A stretch of DNA of 64,000 nt from Spirochaeta africana DSM 8902. Its GTDB lineage: Bacteria > Spirochaetota > Spirochaetia > DSM-27196 > DSM-8902. The notes under the pieces are model-generated. The model saw only the letters and a program-made list of their open reading frames with translations, had not been told where the DNA came from and searched no databases. Positions 1 through 11,300 of this stretch are shown in pieces; position 1 is the first letter of the stretch, and every line of letters begins with the position of its first letter. The DNA is taken from contig NC_017098.1 of assembly GCF_000242595.2 (NCBI RefSeq), positions 2,046,001 through 2,110,000 of the forward strand, given 5' to 3'. The translations under genes were made by a program, and so were the position numbers.

Positions 1-2340
1 ATAAGCTGGAGCCCTGGCGGCACGCGCCCGGCAATGTGGGTAACAGTTACCGTATCGACTCCCCCGGTTGTTTGAATCCTGGCACGGTATCCTGCCCCGA
101 CCATGCCCTGTGGAAGCTCTCTGTCAAGAAGCTCGATCGCGGCACGCACCTCGATGGCTCCATAGAGCTGGCTATACACCGCGGCATTGCTGCTGTGCAC
201 CTGAATCCTGAAAGGGATCAACTGACCGGGCGCAGTCCCGGCCGGCACCGTTACGCCAAGCTGCAGGGCAGCATTCGGCACAGCTTCGGCGGGGGTGATC
301 GTAAGTTCGATGCCGGTCGGATTGGCGGCAGTGGCTGCGTCGGGAGCGCGTGTGGTCGTGCCAGGTGTGGCGCTGGCTTGCGACTGTGCGGTCTGCGGCA
401 GCTCGGCCTCTTCCGGCGCGGTCTGCAGCAGTTCTGCCCGCAGCTGTACCGGCTCGGCATAGCCTGTCAGCAGGTAGCGCGTCTCGCTGCTGCCACCGGC
501 AGCCACCTGGATGCGTTCCGGGCCCCTGAGTTGCAGGCCTCGGGTACGGATATCTATCCAGGGGCCCGGGACATGGCGGCCGTCCTGCGTCAGCAGCGCC
601 AGGCGACCGGGTGCAGTCGCGGTTGTTGTTTGCACCTCGATGCGGTGCTCGCAGTGGTGCTGGACAGGGTGCGGGTGGTCTGCTATGTGCAGGGTCTGGA
701 TGGTGTTCAGGCCGTGGCCGTAGATAGTAATTATCTGCCCGGGGTACACACTGTCGGGTTCCACCGCCTGTATAACCGGCAGAATCGGCGCATCGTTATT
801 GTCCGCATCGTCATCATCCTGATCCTCATCCCCGAGGATCGTCAACGGCAGCGACACGGCATCGGCTGCTGGTTTGGACACCAGAAGAAAGTACCGACCG
901 GGGACTGCCGACGGCGCCACCGGCAACTCGATGCGGGTTACCTTACCGGGAGCAAGCTCGGTCGCCACCGGATCAGTAAGCGGTACGTCTGTATCCTGCA
1001 GTACGATACTGACCGGTGCCATAGCGGTGTAGCCATGTCGGTCTTCTGCCCGGATATGAAGCACTGCCGTCCCCCCGGGGCGAGCATACAGATGGTTTGC
1101 CAGCAGCTGCAGATGATAATCAGGTCGATTGATCGCGACAGGGATCGCGGCAGAAACCCCCTGGCGGTTGCGTGCCCGCACCTCAAGCTGACCGGCAGAA
1201 ATTCCTGTGGGGATTTCAATCACCCGCTGCTGCTGATCCCCCGAGAGGATCGCCAGCTCATAGTGGTCCCCGCGGCTATCGGTCGCAACAATCTGCAGGG
1301 CTCCGCTCAGACCGGAGCCATACAGGGTTAGCCGGGAGGGCAGCTCTCCGGTCAGTTCGGTCGGGTCACACCCGTACAGCAGCGGCTGCGGATCGTGCAC
1401 AACGATCTCCAGATGCTCCACCACGCAGCGATCAACAGCATCATGATTCTCTACCCTGATCCCCAGTCGATAGATGCCGGGCAGTACATCCAGCCCTGCC
1501 TGCAGTACCAGCTCGACCGGGATCGTGTTGCCAGCCAGCATCCGGGCAGATGACAGATGGCCATTCAGCCCGGGGGTGGCAACAGCACACTGCACCGGAC
1601 CATCAACAGCGTCCAGACAGTCTTCGAGCCCGAGTATCCTGATCCCCCAGCTGCGGACATCGCCTTTGCCAGCAACAATCGGCAGCGGCAGGGAGATGCG
1701 CTCCCCTGCCGCAAGCATTACCACATCGGGTAATGCCAGCACAGGAGCCGCCTGACCACCGGTTTCAACACCGAGCACGGTATCGGTAAAAAGAAATCTT
1801 CCTGGTTCCGCTGCAGATATACTGTACGGGGCTATCCCGAAACGCAGCGGAACCCCAGCGGGAAATCCTCCCAGAGTGATCATCTGCAGATGTCCCAGGT
1901 CGATTTCACGAGGGACTGCCCCGGGGCGTCCGTAACGCAGCAGATATCCCGCCGTGCGCAGTTGATCTGCATGCCGGAAATGCAGGGTAACCGAGCCATT
2001 ACGGTTATCCACCACCATAAACTGCTCGACCGCTGCCAAGGTTTCGGCAGGCGGTGATGTAACCGTAACCCTGTCCGGAAAGACCCGACGACGTTCCGGG
2101 AGATCAGAGGCTGCAAACCCGACTGCCACCGACCAGACACCGGTTGGCAGCTGCTCGTGCGGCACCTCCAGCCGGAAGGAACCGCTGCCTACAGGTGAGG
2201 AGGCAATTACTCTGCCTGCCGTTGCATGCTCATTCTCGAGCAGATACAAGGTTACCTCTCCGGGGCGATCTACCGAACCCTCAGCCGACAGAATACTGCC
2301 ATGCTCGAGTACCCTCAGCCTGAGCTGCGGTAGTGTGGCA
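1..2340 (-). other. C-terminal array of FN3-, IPT/TIG- and He_PIG-like domains of the giant protein
   Basis: The order toward the C-terminus is: an Ig/FN3-like pair (about 2340-1780); an IPT/TIG-like module (DPTELTGELPSRLTLYGSGL, about 1370-1290); an Ig-like module; a second IPT/TIG-like module (VEPDSVYPGQIITIYGHGL, about 765-700) preceded by an acidic DEDQDDDDADNND linker that could bind Ca2+; a linker rich in Ala and Thr; and the He_PIG-like Ig domain at the window edge. These domains are typical of bacterial surface or adhesive proteins. Confidence 0.55.
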
Positions 2341-5300
2341 ACGGTATAGGCCTCGATTGCGTATCCCAGCGGATCCTGGAGATTTTCAACCTCCACCTGC
2401 CAGTTACCCGGTTCAGGTGCATGCACGATCAGGGCAGCACCCCAGTCATCATAGATCATCTCGACTGCAGGATGTCCCTCCTGCAGTCGCTCGCCACCGG
2501 GTGAAATTGCGCGTATAACCGGATTTCCTGCCGGATACGCCACCAGAAAAACGATCCGATCGAGCGGTGGTGACACGTCATTTCCGGTTGCGCTGTTCGC
2601 CAACGGCATCATCCCGGAGAATCTACCGGGCACACCTGAGCTGTGGCGCGGCAGCGACACCTGCGATGCGGCGACTGGTGGCGGCCGGTAGAGCTCATAC
2701 CGACTGACATTTCCCAGGGTGAACCTGCCGCGGCGATCGACAAACACCCCTGTCTCGCCCAGCAGCGGTACATCGGCATAGCCGCGAATTCCCTCGGCAC
2801 CATTGGTAAACATGCCTACCTCAGCGCCAACCTGAGCAAGCCAGATATTACTGCCGGGGATCCGCACCCGTACACCAAGAATGGTTTTGTCCAGCAACAG
2901 CCCGCGACGCAACCCGAACTGGACCCTCCCGGCACCGCTGGCGCGAACGACGCCCTGGTGGGTGTACACAAACACCTCTACCATCCCCCGTACATACACC
3001 AGTTCAACAATTACCGACCCGTAAAAACCATGCCCGGTCAGTGCCGCCAGAAGCTCTCCACGCACCAGACCACGCAGTACCGCTGCCTCGCCCTGCACCG
3101 CGATTCCCCAGTTGGTGATATCGATCCAGGTACTGACCGATGCATCTATCAGGTAGCCGCCGGTCTGATCAACCATCGATATGCCAGCCTCGATTCGGGT
3201 ACCGCTGTCAAACAGATACTGAACCGGTCCCGGCAGTTCGTCCGGAACCCCATAGGCCAATCCACCGCGCAGCCGGTTTAGGTACATCCCGGAATTCGCG
3301 ATCGGCAGGCCAAGGCCGAACACCTCGTAGGAGAAGAAGGCACGCTGCAGACCCCAGGGGTACATACTGCAGCGATCGACAAAAACGACCTGCGCCGCAA
3401 ACGCCCCGATACCCGGTACCACAGCCTCACCGCTGCCAGCTATCCGCATCTGACCGTCGTCCAGCATCAGCTCGACCATTACCTCGCGAAAACCCAGGCC
3501 ACCGCCGATGGAAAACTCCGGCAAGGCCAGCAAGCCGCCACTGTAGCCTACCCCTTCCGGAGAAATCCGGAAGCCGTACACCTCGAAACGTGCACCCCCC
3601 AGCAACGCAGGCAGTTCAATGCCGGCCGACCGAAACCCGATCAGCCGGTCAGCGGGATTCAAGCGAGGCTGGTCAAAATAGATCCGGAATCCGGCCATAT
3701 CAAAGCCGATACTCTGTACCTGTGCCTCACCGTAGAACTCTCCCGCTGCGGTAATACCGGCATTGCGCAGCTCCAGGCGACCGCGCTCAAACGGTTGTGG
3801 CAGTTCAAGCAGCAAACGCCGGATACTGATGCCATCGGCGTGAAAGGCAAGATCATGCAGTTCCGCAGAAAAACCGCCAACCTCGGCAAAGAGATGTGAC
3901 AGCCCCCCGCACACCGCCAGCAGCTGCCCATCCCAGGAAATATGCAGCTCATCCAGCACCACCGAGCCGATATCCAGGGGAAAATCAGGGGCAAAATGCA
4001 GCAGCCCGGCAGTATGCAGACCGTCACTCCCGATACGCAGGCTGGTTATCTCCGCTTCGACCCCGGCAAACAACGGCACACGCAGGCTCTCCGCAAGTGC
4101 CAGGTGGCATTCAAGCAGGCCCTTTTGACTGGACAGCAGAAAGCTTTCGATCTGCAGTGATCTGCCACCCAGCTCTCCCGGCAGGTGCGATGGCAGCAGA
4201 ATCAATCCCTCGAGGTCAGCAAGAAGTTCGCCTGAATGTATACCCGAACAGGCGGAAAATCCGATCCGGGCTTCAGACAGGCGCACACCGCCAAACAGCA
4301 CGGTTTCCGGGATATCGGCACCAGCGCGGAGTTCCCGAATCACCCCGCGGGAATCAATCTGAAATGATTCGATTTCGGCAGTAAACTCCGGTAGTCCGCT
4401 CCCGATTGATCCCGGCAGGATCAGCATGCCGGTAATGCCGAATACCGGCTGCCGTTCATCGTCAAGGATTGCTTCCAGCAGGAAATCCTGAATCTGCCAT
4501 TTCCCCAGTCCCTGCAGTGGCCAGGCAGCCGAACAGTCCAATGACTGCAGGTTACCACGCACATCGAAGGTCATGTCGGCAAGCTGAAGCTCCATCCCGC
4601 GCAGTCCATCGGGAAAGCTGTTTCCCAGCGCAGCCGCTCCCGAAACCTGCAGCTGTGGATCAGGCGCACCGAACAGACGGGCTGTCCCATGATGCAGTTC
4701 AATCCCGCCAGCCAGGATAGCACCCGGCTCAAGCTGCAGTTCGGCCTGCAGCGCCAGCAGACCCGCAGCGGAATATCGCAATTCCTGTAGCTCAAGCCTG
4801 GCGGAGGCAAGTGAGCCGGGAAACTCAGCCGGCAGGACTGCCATCCCGGCGACAGACAGCTCAGGTGAACCAGGATTTGCTTCCGTCACTGACAGTTCAA
4901 GCGAAGCCTGCTCCAGAGAAAGTGGCGGATACCCAAGCTGCAGATGCGGCATCTCGGCCAGTGCACGCAACCTGCGCAGCTGCCCATCGGACGGGGTCAG
5001 CATAAAATCCTGCAGATCGAGCCTGATCCCGGCGTCAGGGAATGGTGAGGAAAGCCGCAGTTCCCCCGCCCCTGTAAGCTGAACGGTCTCCCCCTGCAAA
5101 GCCACGCCAAGCCGGCCCTGCTGCAGATGGACACCGTTTCCCAATACTCCCGTAAGCCCGACAGCCTCGCCATGGAGTGCATGTAAATTCCCGACAGCAT
5201 CTACCCGGAGATAGTGAAGATCAAGAATTACATCCTGTAGCACCGGTGGCAGGGATTCATGGCCAAGCTGCAGATATCCCGAGAACCCGGCGGTACCATC

Positions 5301-8300
5301 GGCCTCGAACACCAGTTCGCGCAGCACCAGTTCCAGCCCGTGCTCACGGATCCGGAAGTCATGCAGGGCGATGCTGTCCATCTCCGGCTTTCCGGTGACC
5401 AGATCCAGCTGCAGCCCCTGCAGCACCACCCGCGGCGGACGCCAGCCACGCCCGATCAGTCCAGCCGGAAAGAGCAGCTGCACCAGCTCCGCATGGAGTA
5501 CCGGAGCAGTATCCTGATCAGACCGAAAGCGAATACCAAGATCATGGGTATACACCCGCCAATCTCCCCACACCGAAAAAACACTGCGGCCAGCAAGACA
5601 GGCATCGAGCGATTTCAGCTCGCCATCAAGACCGAGCTTCAGTTCATGCAGGTAGGCAGCACGACCAGCAAGTCCTGTGGGCAAGGACTGCGCCAGACGC
5701 AGGTGTCCCTGCAGGATGAGTTCATTATCGTGCACCGCAATCTTTTCCGGATATACCCTGCAGCCCAATAATTCAAACGACGCCCCGGGTTCAGGATGCA
5801 TCATGAAGCTTCCATCAAACCCGATACGTACATGACGAGCCGCGAGCTGTTGTCCCGAGAGCGCGCCCCCGGACGCCATCACCATCCGGTCAGCCTCCAG
5901 TCCGGCACCACTCAACCGCAGTCGCTGGATCACCAAACGGCCACCTCCCGGGAGGGCGACCTCAATCTCCGGAATAACCGCCGGGCTGCTGAGCCGTCCG
6001 TCAGGATGGAATATGGCGGGCGCAAATTCCAGCTCTATCCCGTTTAACAACCCGAGCCTCACGCGTATCCAGGCGGTCAGCCCTTGATTGGTCAAACCGG
6101 CTGCAACCAGCTCCACCTCATTGCCGCCCAGGGAAACGCCCTGCCCGAGATATCGCAGCTGTCCATCACTCTCCCCGGAGTCCAGCAGTACCGGAAAGGC
6201 CGGCAGCGCTACCCTGAGGTCGGCAAGGGGAATGACCACATCGGTTGCATGAAACAGAATGCGATCCTGTAGCAGCTCGACTGCATGCACCGTAACCGGG
6301 ATCCCCCCGTAGTGGAACTGCGGCTGCTCATCCGGGAACAGCAGATGCTGACTGGTCAGCACGCCCTGTGAAGTAAGAATCATGCTGTCCTGCGGCATCT
6401 CGAGCCTCCCAGACCCAAGACTCTGCGGCAGGCGCACCCTGCCGCTAAACAGGAATCCCAGTTCAGGATCTACCGACACACCCTGAACCTCCATCCGATA
6501 ACCGTTGCGCGAGATTAACCGCAGTCGGGGATCAACACTGCCCCGCCCCTGCAGTCGGGTTATTCGCAGCAAGGGAGCATACCCGCCACCGCTCGCGGAC
6601 AACAGCGGCGGTTGTTCAGCTAGACCGGGCTTCGCAGCCAGAACGGTCTGGGTAGGTGGTTGGGCAGATGGCTGGGCATCGGCCATCTGCTCCAGAAACA
6701 CTACCAGCTCGGGGATCACCAGGCAGGCCTCAGTGCCGGGATATTCTGCCAACGAATCAAGATAAACGACCAGATCGGTCAGGGTCAGCTTCGAATTACC
6801 CAGATCCACCGTGCCCACGGCAACCGGATACCCGTGCAGCAGCAGACTGCTTTCGGGCGTGCCCAGATGCAGTGAGGGGCCTGGCCGAGCTGCGAGAAAG
6901 CTCAACGTACCGGCAAACGGATCCGGAAGACTCAGGGTCACACGGCCCTGAACACCATCGCACCACAGTAGGGCCTGCTCCAGCATCAGTTCATGGCCAG
7001 CCATCAGCACCGGGATGTCCCCGGAAAGCATTCCAGGTTCCAGCATGCGCTTGGCGAAAAACAGCGGACCGGCAGTTGCCGCAAGCTCGGCCTGTGCGAA
7101 TACAGCACTGCCATCAGCCGCATAGCCTGCCGGAAATACCGCCAGACCACCCCGCAGCTGCAGTTGACCATCCTCCAGCTGCCAGCCATATGGATACAGA
7201 ATCGTGTCCCCCAACACCAGCGTTGCGTAAGGACCGACAGCGGTTACCGGCTGCATCCTGCCACCGGGTTCAACCGGTATCATATGAAAGATTACCGCTT
7301 CGGCCTCTGGCAACGGCCAGACCTCAGCTCGGCTGATCTGCAGCCCATACTGATCCAGCACCAGACCGCGGCACGCGAGGATACGTTGCCCATGCTGATC
7401 ATAGAGGGAAAAAACCGTGTCAGCCGCTGCGGGGGCGAGAATCGCTCCGGTAAACAGACATAATTCAAGGCCCCGCATGGGTATCGATCCAGTCGGGAAC
7501 CCGGGAGGAAGCCCCTGCAGTTCTGCCTTCCCTGCCATGAGTACCGGACTGTCACCATGGTATCCGACCGAAATATCCAGCAGATCCAGGGGAAATCCAT
7601 GCAGCTGCATACGCAACGGAGCAGCCTGTATCCCATCAGTTCCCCAGTCTATACCGTCATCGGTTAATCGCACCCCGGTCAGGAGCACCTCTGGAACGCC
7701 ATCACCCTCTGTGGAGAACGACAGCCGTACCGTATCACTCAACAGCCGCCCCTGCTCCAGTCGAAAATCATCCAGATACACTGCGCCGCCGTCCGCATCG
7801 TAGACTGCAACCGGCTCCAGATAAAAACCCTGTGCCCCACGCCACTGTCCGTCAATCGTGAATTCCGCGTTGCGGAACTCCGGTGTACGGGGCACCCATC
7901 CCTCGGGCAGCCTGAGATTACCGCGATACACCCGAAGCCGGTCTGACTGCAGCTCGACCTCACACAGTGCGTAGCGAACCCCCTCCATGACTACATACGG
8001 GGATTCATCCGCGGCAATCCAGCCACGATCCAGGTATGGTCCTGTCATGACCAGGCTATTATCGCCACCTGGAGGGTTCAGCAGAATACGCGGTACCGAC
8101 AGATTCATCGGCTGCAGCGCCGCCAGCTCGCTGTGCAGCTGGCTTGTGCCGCCCATAGCAACTGCATCACCCTCCAGCACCAGCCATCCGGGGGTGCCGA
8201 TCAGCCATCCCGGTCTGCCGTCGATTTGTGACAGCCTTAACCCGGTGTTGTCGCGGCTGCCGGGGACGCCAACGCTGCCGGGGCTCCCGGCCCCGTCGGG

Positions 8301-11300
8301 GCCGCCGAACCCTGCCGCCCAGGGATACCCCGGCATATCCGGCTCCAGCCGGGCAGACCGGGCAAAGCGTAGTGTCGGAGCGGTGGTCACCCACACGTCC
8401 CGAAAAACTGCGGTGCGGTCGTCCGGCCCGAGAATCACCTGTGCTGTGTCCAGCAAAAGTCCCCGATCCGGCTGCACGGTAATCCCGTGCGCCAGGACAT
8501 CCCAACTGCCTACCCGGATCAGCACCGGCTGCCGGGTATACCTCGCCATTACCGGCTCGGTCTGTCCAGTATTTAATTGAACCGAATCCAGCGCCAGCAG
8601 TCCCAACGGTCGGCCGTCCGGATACCGCGGCTTGCATGCAGCCGGCAGCCGCAGCATCGCCTCTTCCAGAACCTGCTGCTGTTCATCGTATATCCCCTGG
8701 ATCAGCACCCCGTCGCGCTCCCAGCGCCAGGGCACCCGCAAGGCGGTCAGCGGCGTTGCTCCTGTTCCGAAGCGTTGGGTGATCTCCCGGGCATTACCAG
8801 CCCGATCACGCAGCTGCAAGCGCAACTCATAGACACGGCCCTCTGTCAGCCCCGCGATACGCAGCCCCGGCCGATCATCAGCGCCTGTCGCGCCGGGTGG
8901 GCTTGTCTGGCCAGCCACGGCAGTCTGATCCCACTCACCGCTTCCGCTCATCAAATCCCAACTGCGTGGCGTAGGGTGCAGCACACCGTCGCGGGCGGCA
9001 TACAGACGCAGTTGCAGCGATTCCAGCCCTGAGGCCCGCTGCAGCTGCGCAGCGCCATCTGCCGTAAGGTGCCACCGCCCGGAGCAGTTTCCCGCTGCAC
9101 CATCAGGTGAATCCAGGCATTCACCATCCGCAGTCGCTGTTCCGCCCGGGGCAGCGGTATCCTCGACAGCCGTGCTGCGCAGTCTTTGCAGCGACATCCA
9201 GGCATCCGCCAGCAGTTCGGGATTATCCTGGAGCCAGGTGTCGGATACATCAGGCAGGATCAGCCTGACAGCAGACTCAGCACTCAGCAGCTCGATCTCC
9301 AGTCCGCCCGACTGACCTGCAGGCACGCCTACTTGCTGCCCGTCCGACTGGCCTGCAGGCACGCCAAATGGCAGCCCGTCTGGATGACTTTCCGGCAGTC
9401 CATTCGGCTGCCCGACGGTCTGCCCGTCCGTGCCTGTCCCGAATACAAGCTGCGGTCGGGAGCGATCAATCAGCAGCTCCCGCCAGGCAGCGCTGCGGTT
9501 ACCGGCATAATCCTCGGCCACCACCACGGCAGTGAATACCCCGAACCTGTCGGATTCCGGCTGATGATCCTCCAGCTGAACAGACAGGTGCATCCAGTCG
9601 CCGACTGGCGGAACGGCATACCACTGCCCATCCGGTCGTACCGGTAAGGCCTCGGCTACCGCCGGGAGGGTGCCGGTCTCTGCGGGGAGGGCTTCAGCAA
9701 GGCACACCGCCGCAAGCTGCTCTGGATCCAGTACGAAATCCATCGCCGGCCCGGCACAATCGATGCGTACATAATACCTACCCACCCCGGCTGCGTCGGC
9801 CGGGCGATTCCAGGAAAGATCGATCACCGGGCAGTTCTCCCACCGCCCGGCTTCACCATGACTGCGCGAAAACAGCACCAGCCCCTCGGGGGGTGAGGTG
9901 TCCACCACAAACCGATAGCGAGCCGGGGGGCCAACCAGCCCGTTGCGGCCAACAGCCCTCACCTGCAGGCGGTAATGTTCGCCTGCCAGGCTGTCCGGCA
10001 GATCATACAGGGTCAACTGTGCAGTGCCATCTTCCGCATCAATCGACGCGCCGCGGATTTCCTCAATCGCTGTAAAGCCCCCGCTGGAGGCCACCCCTCG
10101 CTCCAGCTGATATAGAAAACCCACCGGCAGGCTCACACTCCCTGAATTACCGAAGCCCTCTCTGCCGGGATACAGATCAAACCACCCGTTGCTGAATGGC
10201 ACAGCAACCTCAGCGCGCATCCCCTCGGGAAACACACTACTGCTGACATGCGGAACAAGCGGCAGCCCGCCGTCAACCAGAATCACCCGCTCATGGACAG
10301 GCCCCGCTACACCGGCAGCATCCACTGTACGCAGCTGGATCAGCCACTCCCCATCTCCCGGAAACTCCAGTTCGAAGGTTAGCGGGGTATCTGCAGCCAC
10401 ACCCGCAGCTGCCGGATGCCACTGCCACTGCAGTGTATCCATGGCCTGCCCGTGCGCCGCCCATCGATACTGCAGGCCGAGCAGGGACAGAACAGCAGCG
10501 CCCCCCTGTGGATATTCCGGGACTCGCGGTTCACCCCACCCCTCAGGATCAACCACAAGCAGCACCCGGTTCGCCATCGCGGCTCCAAAGTCCGCGGGAA
10601 TCTCGGCTCCGTCCTGCCCGAACAACCTGACCCCGGCAATACTCCCCGATTTCCCGCCGTACAGCACCACCCTCTGCAACTCACCGCGGTTTCCGGCGTG
10701 GTCATACGTATACACGACCAGCGGCACCTCTGTGCCGACCGCCAGCAAGTCCGCCCCGTCTGACAGCGCCTGTTCGGGTATCGCAGCAAACCGCCAGGCG
10801 GCAGCCTCGGGCAGCAGCATCCGCAGGGGCGACCACACGTCTTCCCCGGGAGTGATCAATGGATATCGGCCATCCCCGATTTGTACACCGGATGTTTCGG
10901 CCAGACCCGAGATTGCATCGCTGGCTTCAAATTGTGTTACCCAGACTCCCCCAGCCGCGTGGTCGTACCAGGGATACACCTCTGCACACAGCTGCGGCGG
11001 ACTGCGGTCTATCCGGATTACGCTCACCGCCTGCGCTGCAGCCCCAGCTCTACTTCGCACCTGCATGGAAATCTCGTACACACCGTCCGGATAGAGATCG
11101 AGGTCGAGTAATCCCCCGACTGGCTCCCCGGCAGTTTCGCTGTCGCTCAACCAGGCAGTCCAGCTCTCGGGATCGACACCTGAAAGCCCGGGGATAGCAC
11201 ACCCGCGCAACACAACGCCGTAATCTCGTATCCAGGCATGCTCTGCCAACAGGAAACCGGCGGCATTCCGCAGCTCCAGGGTGAGGTCCGGAGCTTCTCG

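Noticed and set aside
9303-9432. Possible CRISPR-like array
   Set aside because: Contiguous 36-bp units without spacers, inside a coding frame and encoding a linker.
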